Source: Desulfobacteraceae bacterium (GTDB lineage: Bacteria > Desulfobacterota > Desulfobacteria > Desulfobacterales > SKZT01). Taken from it: a stretch of 64,000 nucleotides of DNA. How positions within the stretch are numbered: the stretch's first letter is position 1; every line of letters starts with the position of its first letter. The stretch is taken from NCBI GenBank assembly GCA_011389745.1, contig JAABTQ010000001.1:80497-144496 (forward strand), in the 5' to 3' direction. Both the position numbers and the translations under genes were made by a program. Positions 54,857 to 64,000 of the stretch are shown piece after piece. The notes beneath the pieces are model-generated. The model was not told where the DNA came from. It saw only the letters and a program-made list of their open reading frames with translations, and did not search any database.

Positions 54857-54915
54857 TCAGACAATTACGATATCTCTGTTTGCTTTTCATGAAAGAATCC
54901 ACTAAATGAATTTCC

Positions 54916-55791
54916 ATGGCATATTTATTTCTCATATTGAGCACCCTTTTCTGGTCGGGCAACTTTGTTCTCAGCAGAGGAATTGCCGAAATCATTCCTC
55001 CGGTTGCCCTGGGATACTTTCGATGGATTACGGCTTTTCTGATACTGTTTCCATTCACATTCAGGTTGGTTTTTCGGCATAACCATCTGATTATAAAACA
55101 TATCCGATATCTTCTGGCACTGGCGTTTCTCGGGGTAGCCGCCTTCAACACTCTCATTTACAGAGCAATGCATTATACCACGGCCATCAATGCGGTTTTG
55201 GTCACCTCATTTATCCCGATCCTGATCCTTATCATCTCATCAGGGGTATACAAGGAAAAACCAACGCGGATTCAACTGATCGGAATCCTGGTCTCTATCA
55301 CCGGAATTGCAACAATTATTTTAAAGGCGGACATCAACCGACTAATTCAGCTTTCCTTCAACACTGGCGATCTGCTTGTCCTCATAGCAGCCTTTTCCTG
55401 GGCCGCCTACTCCGTATTGTTGAGAAATTTTCCCAAAGACCTGCATCCGCTGGTTTTTCTTCAGTCTATTATCTTTCTTGGTCTGATCATTCTGACCCCT
55501 TTTTATGTTGCGGAACTTCATTTCGTGGGCGGTTTCCCGATAAACCCGACAACCATTGTCAGCATCCTTTATGTCGGCCTTTTTGCTTCTGTTCTTGCTT
55601 TTATCTTCTGGAACAAGGCCGTGCGGGAAATCGGCGCGAGTAATGCCGGACCCTTCGTACATCTGATGCCTGTATTCGGAACAATCTTTGCCATTATTTT
55701 CCTGGGAGAAAAAGTGGCCTATTATCACGTGATCGGCATCATGCTGGTTTTTACCGGTATTCTGATCAGCACGAAAAAGTTTGGGAAATAA
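54916..55791 (+). CDS. EamA/DMT superfamily transporter
   Basis: 291 residues, ten hydrophobic helices in two EamA repeats. The first begins LILSTLFWSGNFVLSRGIAE, and the second ends with FLGEKVAYYHVIGIMLVFTG. It is an inner-membrane exporter of metabolites, with the substrate unassigned. No ribosome site is obvious. It lies between orphan small genes and a TRAP transporter, in the same orientation as both. Confidence 0.88.
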   Translation: MAYLFLILSTLFWSGNFVLSRGIAEIIPPVALGYFRWITAFLILFPFTFRLVFRHNHLIIKHIRYLLALAFLGVAAFNTLIYRAMHYTTAINAVLVTSFIPILILIISSGVYKEKPTRIQLIGILVSITGIATIILKADINRLIQLSFNTGDLLVLIAAFSWAAYSVLLRNFPKDLHPLVFLQSIIFLGLIILTPFYVAELHFVGGFPINPTTIVSILYVGLFASVLAFIFWNKAVREIGASNAGPFVHLMPVFGTIFAIIFLGEKVAYYHVIGIMLVFTGILISTKKFGK

Positions 55792-55991
55792 TAGGCTTTA
55801 GTGGTTGTCAGGATTATAAATTGTTCCTGGAGCCTGATTTTTTGATTGAATATAAATGCAAAATAAGATAAAGGACTTTACTGCATTTATTTATGAATAC
55901 TATTTATTTAAAAAACTAACGCCATTTATTAAGAGCTGTTTTTAAATGCACCATAATCCGTCTTTTTTCTTCCCTAAATTAAGGATGATCA

Positions 55992-56522
55992 ATGAAGCTT
56001 GCCGAGATGCTCTGCCGTTGGATAGATGCATTAAACTTCTGGGTGGGCCGATTCGTTTCCTGGGTGACTTTACTGGTGGTTCTGGTTGTATTTGTTGATG
56101 TGGTGATGCGCTATGCCTTCAGAACCACTTATGTTTTTACCCAGGAAATGGAATGGCATCTTTTTTCATTTATTTTTCTGATGGGTGCAGGATATACCCT
56201 CTTAAAAGACGGCCACGTGAGGGTGGATATTTTTTATCAGCGTATTAGTCCCAAAGCACGGGCCTGGATTAATCTGATGGGCGTATTATTGCTGCTGATC
56301 CCGGGCTGCTATCTTGTCATCACCACATCCTATAGATTTGCCTATACATCCTGGTTGATCCAGGAAGGATCTCCCGACCCTGGAGGTATCCCCTACCGTT
56401 TTGTGATCAAATCCATGATTCCTATCGGTTTCACGTTGATTTTATTACAGGGATTTTCCCTTGGATTAAAAAGCCTTTTAGAGATTCTTGGAAAATTTGA
56501 AGGCTATGAAAGGAAATCATGA
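55992..56522 (+). CDS. TRAP transporter small permease (DctQ)
   Basis: 176 residues with four hydrophobic helices. VFTQEMEWHLFSFIFLMGAG and KDGHVRVDIFYQRISP are the hallmark of the small TRAP membrane subunit, which pairs with the large permease. AAGGATGATCA precedes the ATG. It overlaps in spacing with the large subunit (stop directly followed by ATG). First gene of the Q-M-P operon. Confidence 0.95.
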   Translation: MKLAEMLCRWIDALNFWVGRFVSWVTLLVVLVVFVDVVMRYAFRTTYVFTQEMEWHLFSFIFLMGAGYTLLKDGHVRVDIFYQRISPKARAWINLMGVLLLLIPGCYLVITTSYRFAYTSWLIQEGSPDPGGIPYRFVIKSMIPIGFTLILLQGFSLGLKSLLEILGKFEGYERKS

Positions 56523-57848
56523 ATGGAATATCTCCCGGCGTGGATGTTTTTAGCTTTGACAATCCTTCTGATGTTCGGTTTTCCGGTAACTTTCACATTG
56601 CTGGGAACAGCCCTGGTTTTTGGTCTAATCGGTTTCGGATGGTCGTTTTTTAATTTACTTCCATTGCGTATCTGGGGTGTCATGACCAATGTCACCCTTT
56701 TGGCCGTACCGCTTTTTGTTTTCATGGGAGTAATGCTGGAACGATCCGGATTGGCAGAGGAGTTGCTGGATACCATGGGACTCTTATTTGGCAGATTGCG
56801 CGGAGGGTTGGCCATATCGGTGGTGGTGGTCGGTGCCTTGCTAGGGGCCTCAACAGGAATTGTGGGTGCAACTGTTGTAACAATGGGCCTTCTGGCCGTG
56901 CCTACCATGATGCGCAGGGGATATAAAAAGGAACTGGCCACCGGTACCGTTTCAGCAGCAGGTACCTTGGGACAGATCATTCCTCCCAGCATTGTTTTGG
57001 TATTGATCGGTGATATTGTGGGAGTCCCGATCGGAAACCTTTTTATGGGGGCGGTGTTCCCGGGTCTTGTTCTGGTGTTGCTCTATATTTTGTATATCAT
57101 GATAGCTTCTTTTATCTGGCCCGATAGCGCACCGGCCATTCCCCGGTCGGAACTAGCCGCCTACACACCGAAAAAATTATTTCTCAAAGTTTTACGAGCT
57201 CTTTTTCCCCCGCTTTTTTTGATGGTTGCCGTTTTAGGTTCCATCTTTGCAGGAATTGCCACCCCTACCGAAGCCGCGGCTGTAGGAGCTGTCGGTGCCA
57301 CTTTGTTGACCATCGCCAATGGAAGATTCAATCTTAAAGTTCTGCAGAAGGTCATGGATTCAACCACGCAGCTGACCTGTATGGTTTTTATTATCCTGGT
57401 AGGTGCCGCGGCTTTTGGGCTTGTTTTTCGGGGGACCGGTGGAGATGAACTGGTGCGAAATTTTCTAAGCACTTATGCCGAAACTCATGGCAAGTGGTTT
57501 GTTTTAGCCATGGTCATGGGACTAATTTTTGTAATAGGTTTTTTTCTGGATTTTATCGAAATTACTTTTATCCATGTCCCTGTTCTTGCCCCCATTATGA
57601 TAGAATTCGGTTTTGACCCGGTCTGGCTCTGTATCCTCATTGCTGTAAATCTTCAAACTTCTTTTATGACCCCGCCTTTTGGCTTTTCCCTTTTTTACTT
57701 AAAAGCGGTTACACCTCCTGAAATTTCCACCGGACATATTTACCGGGGTATTATTCCTTTTGTTATTTTTCAATTAATAGGTTTGTTGTTGATTGTATTT
57801 TTTCCGGTGCTGGTGAACTGGCTTCCCGAGGTTGTATATTCCCGTTAA
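56523..57848 (+). CDS. TRAP transporter large permease (DctM)
   Basis: 441 residues with about 12 hydrophobic helices. FGFPVTFTLLGTALVFGLIG, GATVVTMGLLAVPTMMRRGY and QIIPPSIVLVLIGDIVGVP are DctM signatures. It carries the substrate across the inner membrane using a Na+ gradient. It starts at the base after the DctQ stop and is followed by the solute-binding protein. Confidence 0.95.
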   Translation: MEYLPAWMFLALTILLMFGFPVTFTLLGTALVFGLIGFGWSFFNLLPLRIWGVMTNVTLLAVPLFVFMGVMLERSGLAEELLDTMGLLFGRLRGGLAISVVVVGALLGASTGIVGATVVTMGLLAVPTMMRRGYKKELATGTVSAAGTLGQIIPPSIVLVLIGDIVGVPIGNLFMGAVFPGLVLVLLYILYIMIASFIWPDSAPAIPRSELAAYTPKKLFLKVLRALFPPLFLMVAVLGSIFAGIATPTEAAAVGAVGATLLTIANGRFNLKVLQKVMDSTTQLTCMVFIILVGAAAFGLVFRGTGGDELVRNFLSTYAETHGKWFVLAMVMGLIFVIGFFLDFIEITFIHVPVLAPIMIEFGFDPVWLCILIAVNLQTSFMTPPFGFSLFYLKAVTPPEISTGHIYRGIIPFVIFQLIGLLLIVFFPVLVNWLPEVVYSR

Positions 57849-57909
57849 TGCTAAGCTATATCCGGCATTTAAAAATCTTATCCGATCTTTTCCCTGAAAG
57901 GAGAAAAAA

Positions 57910-59013
57910 ATGAAACGAAGAGAATTCTTAAAAAAAACCGGAATCTCTGCCGCTGCTGTCGCATCGGCAACCATCGCAGCCCCGACAGTATGGGCAAAAG
58001 AAAAGACCTATCAATGGAAAATGGTTACCACCTGGCCACCCAATTTGCCTATTCTGCAAACAGGTGCCGAGCGTTTTGCCAAAAGAGTGGAAATTGCAAC
58101 CAATGGGCGGATTAAAATTCACGTCTTTGCCGCAGGCGAACTGGTTCCAGCCCTGGAAGTCTTTGATGCCGTTTCAAGCGGAACGGTGGAAGTGGGAAGT
58201 GGGGCTGGTTATTACTGGGCCGGCAAGGTCCCGGCAGCCCAATGGTTTTCAGCAGTACCTTTCGGTTTCAATCCGCAGGGGATTAATTCCTGGTTTTACA
58301 GCGGCGGTGGTTTGGAACTATGGGAGGAAACCTATGCTCCCTTTAATCTGGTACCTCGTCCCCAGGGAAACACGGGGGTACAGATGGGTGGATGGTTCCG
58401 CAAACAAATGAACACCATTGATGATTTTAAAGGACTTAAAATGCGTATCCCCGGGCTGGGCGGCAAGGTAGTGGCAAAAGCCGGAGGAACTGTAGTCCTG
58501 CTGCCCGGAGGAGAAATTTTTACCTCTCTGGAACGCGGCGTGATTGATGCCACGGAATGGGTAGGGCCATTGCATGATTTACGCATGGGATTTTACCAGG
58601 CCGCTAAATACTATTACTATCCCGGATGGCACGAACCCAGCACTTGTCTGGAGGTCATATTCAACAAGAAAGTTTATGATGACCTTCCTGCAGATCTCAA
58701 AACCATCCTGGATGCCATTGCCATGGAAACCAATCTTTGGAGTCTGTCCGAATTTGAAGCCTCCAACGGTGCTGCTTTACAGGAATTAATCACCAAACAC
58801 AAAGTCGAGCTGGTGCGGTTTCCGGAAGAATTGCTTAACAAACTGCGGGTAATGGCTGAAGAAGTCTTGGAGGAGGAAGCAAACAAGGATGCCATGTCAC
58901 GCAAAGTGCATGAGGCTTATAAAACCTTTAAAAAACAAGTGGGGATCTGGGGTACCGTGGCTGATAAAGCTTATTTTGACCTGATTGCTGATAAATATTC
59001 ACTAAAAGCATAG
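57910..59013 (+). CDS. TRAP transporter solute-binding protein, TakP/DctP type with Tat-like signal
   Basis: 367 residues. The N-terminus MKRREFLKKTGISAAAVASA is a twin-arginine-like signal, cleaved before KEKTYQWK. WPPNLPILQTGAERFAKRVE, GRIKIHVFAAGELVPAL, GGWFRKQMNTIDDFKGLKMR and GVIDATEWVGP are the features of the subfamily including TakP, which binds 2-oxo monocarboxylates. Thus a pyruvate/2-oxobutyrate-type or lactate ligand is plausible; other carboxylates remain possible. AAAGGAG precedes the ATG. Confidence 0.92.
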   Translation: MKRREFLKKTGISAAAVASATIAAPTVWAKEKTYQWKMVTTWPPNLPILQTGAERFAKRVEIATNGRIKIHVFAAGELVPALEVFDAVSSGTVEVGSGAGYYWAGKVPAAQWFSAVPFGFNPQGINSWFYSGGGLELWEETYAPFNLVPRPQGNTGVQMGGWFRKQMNTIDDFKGLKMRIPGLGGKVVAKAGGTVVLLPGGEIFTSLERGVIDATEWVGPLHDLRMGFYQAAKYYYYPGWHEPSTCLEVIFNKKVYDDLPADLKTILDAIAMETNLWSLSEFEASNGAALQELITKHKVELVRFPEELLNKLRVMAEEVLEEEANKDAMSRKVHEAYKTFKKQVGIWGTVADKAYFDLIADKYSLKA

Positions 59014-59082
59014 CCGGCGGCATTTTTTAAATGATTCAACAATAAATTCACTGGGGTCACCAACGGTTTTATATCCGATGGG

Positions 59083-59110
59083 GGGGTTGGGCCCATCAAC
59101 GCCCAACCCC
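59083..59110 (+). terminator. Hairpin after the TRAP operon
   Basis: GGGGTTGGGC (59083-59092) pairs with GCCCAACCCC (59101-59110). It is a strong stem but no T-run follows, so it is a possible terminator or transcript-end stabiliser. The rest of the gap to 59273 contains a degenerate copy of the dispersed GAAGAATCTC-type repeat. Confidence 0.5.
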
Positions 59111-59273
59111 ATAAACCCTGAATTAAGGTGCCGACAACACATTCCAGGTTGTCATTCCAAGGAGGCCGAAATCACCGATTATCAGTCAGTACGTAAACCC
59201 TGGCCGATGAAGAATCTCCGGCACCCCCAAAACCTCCACGATCAGTCCGGGCATGGGACAGATCAGGAGCTTG

Positions 59274-60467
59274 TCATTTGTTTTTTTTAATAATGGCCAT
59301 GACAGGGCCGAGCTCGAGTTGAAACTCAGGTGGTGGATTACCATTACGGGCTAACGCTTCTCTTGCGATCTGGATGCCCACACCAAAGTGCTGTGCATAC
59401 CCAAGATGACGCATAGCCTCCGCCAAATTCGGGTTTCGGTAATCATTTATCCCCGGCAGACCGAAATTTTCCTTGGTTACCTGACCGTAAGGGCTGCCGG
59501 GGCTGATCACTTCGATTCGATTGCTGTACCAGTAAATACGGACCGGGGCATTGGTTGCTTCGTAAGTGCGATGCATGATGGCATTGCGAACGATTTGCTG
59601 AAGAGCTGCTAATGGATAATCCGGGTAGCGGCGCTCCTTGTCTGTGGACGTTATATCGACAGCTTCCATGATGTGTATTTTGAGCAATTCGTCAATCTGG
59701 GACATCATGCGGGGTAAAGGCCCATGAATGTCATGACTGCTGATCACATCAGAACCCAATTTTTCGCCGACCAGGCGAAGAAAAGAGACATAGGCCCCGG
59801 GCAGATGATCGGATGGCTTCTTCCCAAGAACCAGTAACCCGAGCACAGTAGGAACCAAAGGAGGGCCAGGATCAACCAGACGCAAAGAGGCCATCTGGTC
59901 TTCCAAAGTGCGCGAATTTCCGGCAAGCACTTCCGCACTGACTGCGGCCGGCAGGTATGTCTCTCTGAATAGTGCTCGATCCAACTCTTTTATGTCAACA
60001 TCTCGCAAGGGTTGAATGTCTGCAGGGGCGTCACGATAACGTCGTCGCTCAGCAAGGATACGTTCCTCCTGGGGACTAGCAATTGCACGTCGGGGTCCGA
60101 CCCGCACCCAAGCCGTACCTTTGAATCGAACGGGAGGAGCATCCGCGGGTTGAACAATGACAACCGCCATTTCATGTCCCTTTAGAATCTTTTTCTCTAC
60201 GGTCATCGAAGGAAAAGGCAATATATTTCCATCCGCTCGCATGGAAGCCAACTGCTGAAGCAACCGGTCCGTAACTGGTCGTCCTGTTGGAATACCTGCA
60301 TCATCAACGCCGATAAAAAGGATTCCGGAACGATTATGGCCGGGAAGATCGTTTGCAAAAGCACATATTGCCTGGCGAATTTTATTGCCATCAACAATTG
60401 ACTCCTTTCGTTCCACTCGGTCGGATTCAATGTCATCAAGAAGTTTAATCAATTCTTCATCTTTCAT
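59274..60467 (-). CDS. AlbA_2/Schlafen-type ATP-binding regulator (COG2865)
   Basis: 397 residues from the ATG at 60467, which has GGAGGTTGGGGAG immediately upstream. The N-terminal AlbA_2 domain (ESDRVERKESIVDG, FANDLPGHNRSGILFIGVDD) covers residues 10-130. A C-terminal GHKL ATPase-like domain follows (QIVRNAIMHRTYE, NRIEVISPGSPYG). The family is annotated as putative transcriptional regulator or RecG-like. The frame extends to 60572 without a better start. It is flanked by terminators on both sides, so it is a single-gene unit. Such genes are often mobile or defence-linked; no partner is seen here. Confidence 0.85.
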   Translation of the reverse strand: MKDEELIKLLDDIESDRVERKESIVDGNKIRQAICAFANDLPGHNRSGILFIGVDDAGIPTGRPVTDRLLQQLASMRADGNILPFPSMTVEKKILKGHEMAVVIVQPADAPPVRFKGTAWVRVGPRRAIASPQEERILAERRRYRDAPADIQPLRDVDIKELDRALFRETYLPAAVSAEVLAGNSRTLEDQMASLRLVDPGPPLVPTVLGLLVLGKKPSDHLPGAYVSFLRLVGEKLGSDVISSHDIHGPLPRMMSQIDELLKIHIMEAVDITSTDKERRYPDYPLAALQQIVRNAIMHRTYEATNAPVRIYWYSNRIEVISPGSPYGQVTKENFGLPGINDYRNPNLAEAMRHLGYAQHFGVGIQIAREALARNGNPPPEFQLELGPVMAIIKKNK

Positions 60468-60656
60468 ATCTCCCCAACCTCCAAAATCTGAGTGTGGCCG
60501 ATAAGAACGTCGATTGATTCTACTGTACCACGTACCATACGCTCCACCGTTAATGAAGCTCCTGATTGCCAACAGTGATTTTGAGTTTGAACTTTAATAA
60601 ATGATACAATGGCTGTCAAGATATCACTCGAAACTCTCATTATGCCGGGCGCACAT

Positions 60657-60690
60657 AAAAAAAGGGAAGCCGAAATCGACTTCCCTTTTG
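60657..60690 (-). terminator. Terminator of the qmo operon
   Basis: On the minus strand, AAAAGGGAAG pairs with CTTCCCTTTT around a short loop (one mismatched pair) and is followed by seven T. It lies about 33 bp after the qmoC stop. Confidence 0.85.
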
Positions 60691-60722
60691 ATTTTCCAAA
60701 TACAAACAAATTTCCGGCTTAT

Positions 60723-61871
60723 CTATTTCCTGTTGGAATACTCCGCATAGGTCATGGCCAGGGTTCGGTAAACCAGGTGTGCCAGTTTTGAATACGGAAC
60801 ATAAACAAACAGGCAGAAAACAAAGACCAGGTGAATGAAATATATGAAATAAGTCAATCCGGCTGCTCCGGCAAGACGGGTCATTTCCGTCAGCATACCT
60901 GTGAGGCCTAATGCCAGAACAAGGCCGATAAGTGACCAGTCTTTGTAAGTCGTGCTCTGATCAGGTTTATCAAATCTGCTTTTAACCATCAGCAAGCCTC
61001 CGATGACTAGCGCCACACCAGCCACGTTGGCCAGCCATTTCACCGGATTCAACTGAGAGTATGGACCATGAATCTGGAACACATAGAGTGTAACAAAGAA
61101 AATGTTGGTGACGACAAAAAGCCCGATAAACCCATAAAGCACCATCATATGTGCAGTACTTCGTTCTCGATTTTCCGTACACTCACTGAATTTTCGGTGT
61201 TTTAAAATGGTAGGGATGACACGCCCTAAGGCCTGGACAAAACCAACAGGATCGATTTTTTCTTTGTCGGTTTTACCTTCCATCAATGCGTTCTGGTGAA
61301 TATCACTCAAAAAGCGTTTGACACCGATAAAAAAGACCGCAACTGCAAAAATAAATGCCGGTATAAAAATTAAGTCCACCAGCCATGTAGAGAAGAATTT
61401 GGCATGTGCTATTTCATCTCCCCCGGGTGAAAAATTAAGCCAATGGATGCCAAACATTTTGAGGATCAAACCAAGAGCGAGAAAAAGCACCACCGGAATA
61501 CCTAAAAGCACCGGAAGCTTCTTGGGATCGTTGACCATTTTTGCCAATTTCTTGGGAACGGCATAATCGGTAATTGCGTAGGATCTTAAAGCGGCCAGAA
61601 CGTCAGCGGGTTTTGCTTCACGCGGGCAATGGGTTGAGCAGTCTCCGCAGTTGTGACAAAGCCAGATGTCGGCATTTCCTACCAGGCGGTCTTTGAGCCC
61701 CCAGGAGGCGGCGATCATCTCTTTTCTCGGAAAAGGATGGCTATCCGGTGAGATTGGGCATGCCACGGAACATGTCGCACACTGATAACATTTTTTGAGA
61801 TCTTCGGCACCAAGGATCCCAATTTCTTTAATAAAATTAATATCCGAATCTATCATATAGGGTTCTGCCAT
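60723..61871 (-). CDS. qmoC: Quinone-interacting membrane-bound oxidoreductase subunit C
   Basis: 382 residues from the ATG at 61871, chosen because GGAGGGACC is just before it; the longer frame to 61931 is not needed. Two 4Fe-4S motifs: C28-C31-C34-C38P and C72-C75-C78-C82P. After these a cytochrome-b-like region of six helices (residues 115-370) with conserved histidines anchors it in the membrane. This is the HdrC/HdrE-like fusion of the Qmo complex, which passes electrons from menaquinol towards APS reductase in sulfate reduction. It is the last gene of the operon. Confidence 0.95.
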   Translation of the reverse strand: MAEPYMIDSDINFIKEIGILGAEDLKKCYQCATCSVACPISPDSHPFPRKEMIAASWGLKDRLVGNADIWLCHNCGDCSTHCPREAKPADVLAALRSYAITDYAVPKKLAKMVNDPKKLPVLLGIPVVLFLALGLILKMFGIHWLNFSPGGDEIAHAKFFSTWLVDLIFIPAFIFAVAVFFIGVKRFLSDIHQNALMEGKTDKEKIDPVGFVQALGRVIPTILKHRKFSECTENRERSTAHMMVLYGFIGLFVVTNIFFVTLYVFQIHGPYSQLNPVKWLANVAGVALVIGGLLMVKSRFDKPDQSTTYKDWSLIGLVLALGLTGMLTEMTRLAGAAGLTYFIYFIHLVFVFCLFVYVPYSKLAHLVYRTLAMTYAEYSNRK

Positions 61872-61937
61872 ATCGGTCCCTCCTCGCTGGACAGAGTTAT
61901 ATTGACTACAGGAAAAGTATCTCTTGTGCACATAGAC

Positions 61938-64000
61938 TTAAAATCCTTTAAACGGGTTAGGCCCAATTGCTTCAATTTCTTCAACGAACTTATTGATAAT
62001 GCCGGGAAGCTTGTCATATTCATCAATAGCCACCTGGAACATGGCAACACGCTCCTCTTCTAAAGCAAGGCTGGTCAAAGCATCCCCGATTTTCTTGACA
62101 CGAATTTCCGCAAGTTCGCTACCTTTCATAAAATGGCACTGGTAATCATCACCATGTTTGCACCCGAGCAAAAACACCCCGTCCATTCCCTGTGACAGCG
62201 CATCTTTAATCCAGATCACGTTCATGGAACCAAGGCAACGTACCGGTATAAACCGAACATCCGCAGAATAGCTCAACCGATTCAGACCGGCAATATCCAA
62301 CGCAGGGTATGCATCATTTTCACATACCAGACCTAGAATTCTCATGGGCGGTTCTTCATAATCATCCGAGGACGGAACTTTCACCGATTTGACCATGGAA
62401 CCGACGCTATCCGGGCTATAGTCAGCAAAGGCAATGATACGTTCCGGGCATGCGCCCATACAGGTTCCGCATCGACGGCACCTTGTCGGGTTGGGTTTGG
62501 GCGTACCTTTTTCATCATCATCCAATGCACCAAAGGGGCACTCCTGGGTGCATCGTTTGCATTGCGTACAACGCTGGAAAAAGAAATCGGGAAAGGTAAC
62601 ATCACCGGACCTGGGATGTACAGCCTTACCTTTTTCAGAGCATTCAAGGCTCTGGATGGCCTTTAAAGCAGCTCCTGTGGCATCTTCGAGGGACTCCTCG
62701 ATAGTCATGGTTCTTCGGATAGGCCCTGCAGCATAAATTCCTGTGCGCTGAGTTTCATATGGAAAGCAGATAAAATTGGAATCAACGTAGCCGTTGAAAA
62801 GGTCGATATCCCTGAATGAGGGCCCCTGACGATAAGCCATGTTGACAATAGGTTCATCAACGGTTTTCGGTACCATTCCCATTGCCAGTACCACCAGATC
62901 CGCCTTGACCTGAATTTTTTCACCGAGCAACGTATTGTCGGCCTCAATAACCAATCCGTCGCCATTTTGTGCGACTTTGATCACTTCGCCCTTTGTCATG
63001 AAAATTCCGGGATCCTGCTGGATGGTCTTGTAGAAATTTTCCAGGAGTCCGGGAGTTCTCATATGCTGATAGAATATATAGGATTTACCATCTTCGGGAA
63101 AATACTCACGAACATATTTGGCATGCTTTAATGCCACCATGCTCAAAACCGATCCGCCATATTCAAAATCCTGGTCATTTCCCAATCCGGGGCTCTGAAC
63201 AAAAACCACGGATTTAGCTTCTTTACCGTCGGAAGGACGGGTCAGTTTTCCGCTTGCGGCCATTTGTTCGAACTGGTGGTTGGAAACAACATCAGCGATT
63301 TCACCATATCCGAGGTGTGCGAATTCTCCGGCGGCCGGTTTATAAGGACGCCATCCTGCAGCAAGAACAACTGCACCAAATTTTTCACCCTTGGGATCAA
63401 AGGTGAGAATGTCGACTCGCCCTTTGTTATATTCCTTATATTTTTCTACCAGGACTTCCTGATCCAGTTCTTTCCCGTTTTCATCAACTTTCATTTCTTC
63501 GGGAAGCGGATATGGAACATCAAACTCAATTTTTTCACCCGGGGTTTTAAATGTTACCGTAAAATCACCCGGTTGACCCGCTAGTCGTGCCACTTCCGTT
63601 TTGGTTTTTAATGTAATTTTAGAGTCAGCCTTAACTTTTTTGATCAGATCATCCACGATGGGAGGAATCAATGAGTCATAAGGTATTTTCATGGGAAGCT
63701 GTTTTCGAAGTGTTTTGGCATAGCCTCCCAGTGCAGCTTCTTTTTCAACAAGGGTCACTTCATACCCTGCTTTTGCCGCATCCAATGCCGCACTCATACC
63801 CGTAACACCACCACCGATGACCAGGATCTTGCTGGTAAATTCATCCAGCTTATAAGGTTCAGGAACTTTCACCTTCTCCATTTTTGCCATGGACATACGA
63901 AGGTAGTCTTCGGCAAGCATCTGGAGCCGATCAAAATTAACGCCATCATCTTTCTGATCTTCGGTTAAAGGGGGAAATTGTGATCTCGGATGAGACCAGA
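61938..64000 (-). CDS. qmoB: Quinone-interacting membrane-bound oxidoreductase subunit B (5' end outside window)
   Basis: The frame stays open to the window edge at 64000; the ATG at 63920 is internal because the sequence upstream (WSHPRSQFPPLTEDQ...) continues the family pattern. FAD-binding VIGGGVTGMSAALDAAKAG lies close to the truncated end, two ferredoxin motifs follow (CTQCKRCTQECP and CRRCGTCMGACP), and a C-terminal MvhD-like domain contains CLGSMNV, CKHGDDYQCHF and EIRVKKIGD. QmoB is an HdrA-like flavoprotein of the Qmo complex. It may take part in electron confurcation with AprAB. qmoA should lie just beyond. Confidence 0.95.
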   Translation of the reverse strand, partial: WSHPRSQFPPLTEDQKDDGVNFDRLQMLAEDYLRMSMAKMEKVKVPEPYKLDEFTSKILVIGGGVTGMSAALDAAKAGYEVTLVEKEAALGGYAKTLRKQLPMKIPYDSLIPPIVDDLIKKVKADSKITLKTKTEVARLAGQPGDFTVTFKTPGEKIEFDVPYPLPEEMKVDENGKELDQEVLVEKYKEYNKGRVDILTFDPKGEKFGAVVLAAGWRPYKPAAGEFAHLGYGEIADVVSNHQFEQMAASGKLTRPSDGKEAKSVVFVQSPGLGNDQDFEYGGSVLSMVALKHAKYVREYFPEDGKSYIFYQHMRTPGLLENFYKTIQQDPGIFMTKGEVIKVAQNGDGLVIEADNTLLGEKIQVKADLVVLAMGMVPKTVDEPIVNMAYRQGPSFRDIDLFNGYVDSNFICFPYETQRTGIYAAGPIRRTMTIEESLEDATGAALKAIQSLECSEKGKAVHPRSGDVTFPDFFFQRCTQCKRCTQECPFGALDDDEKGTPKPNPTRCRRCGTCMGACPERIIAFADYSPDSVGSMVKSVKVPSSDDYEEPPMRILGLVCENDAYPALDIAGLNRLSYSADVRFIPVRCLGSMNVIWIKDALSQGMDGVFLLGCKHGDDYQCHFMKGSELAEIRVKKIGDALTSLALEEERVAMFQVAIDEYDKLPGIINKFVEEIEAIGPNPFKGF

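Noticed and set aside
60467-60572. N-terminal extension of the AlbA_2 regulator
   Set aside because: A strong ribosome site lies directly before the ATG at 60467, and the extension has a low-complexity, non-domain sequence.

Overview
The window looks like chromosome of a moderately AT-rich, anaerobic sulfate-reducing member of the Desulfobacterota, most likely Desulfobacterales. The best evidence is the quinone-interacting oxidoreductase pair qmoB/qmoC at the right edge. A complete methylmalonyl-CoA (propionate/succinate) operon, a corrinoid methyltransferase cluster and a probable UGA-encoded selenoprotein agree with this. I see no rRNA, tRNA, CRISPR array or intact transposon.

Layout. 1-16 kb holds housekeeping and signalling genes: the end of a CCA-adding enzyme, a glnS / response regulator / divergent phosphoglycerate mutase operon, a hybrid histidine kinase behind a 22-bp tandem repeat, and NUDIX, PilZ, OsmC, DUF2156, B12-fold and DUF1611 genes. 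16.0-17.2 kb is a GC-rich scar: a four-helix-bundle gene coupled to a truncated FlK-like thioesterase, an attC-like folded element, and the frameshifted tail of a tyrosine recombinase. 17-28 kb holds radical SAM, rluB, argJ, truA, an XPD/DinG-type helicase, sfsA, transporters, and a 60-codon dual-CXXC gene with an in-frame TGA followed by a SECIS-like hairpin.

28.6-38.4 kb (minus strand) is the methylmalonyl-CoA module: mce, then mutase, meaB, carboxyltransferase, a small protein, a biotin-carrying carboxyltransferase, sucC and sucD. A strong promoter and a palindromic operator-like site lie just before the mutase. Together these genes interconvert propionyl-CoA and succinate, with a probable transcarboxylation to pyruvate/oxaloacetate. 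38.6-45.4 kb holds an aminotransferase, a NifU-like protein, tgt-queA (queuosine), an LpxR-like outer-membrane protein and small hypotheticals.

45.7-53.05 kb (plus strand) is the most unusual system: three non-pyrrolysine MttB-family methyltransferases and one corrinoid protein in a single apparent operon with an asparagine synthetase and a PhnP-like metallo-hydrolase, ending at a strong terminator. It is probably a demethylation pathway for a methylated amine or betaine-like substrate, and the amidotransferase and hydrolase are unexplained. It is followed by small orphan genes, an EamA transporter, a complete DctQMP TRAP transporter, an AlbA_2/ATPase regulator and then qmoC-qmoB running off the edge. 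Several families of dispersed inverted repeats sit in the intergenic gaps.
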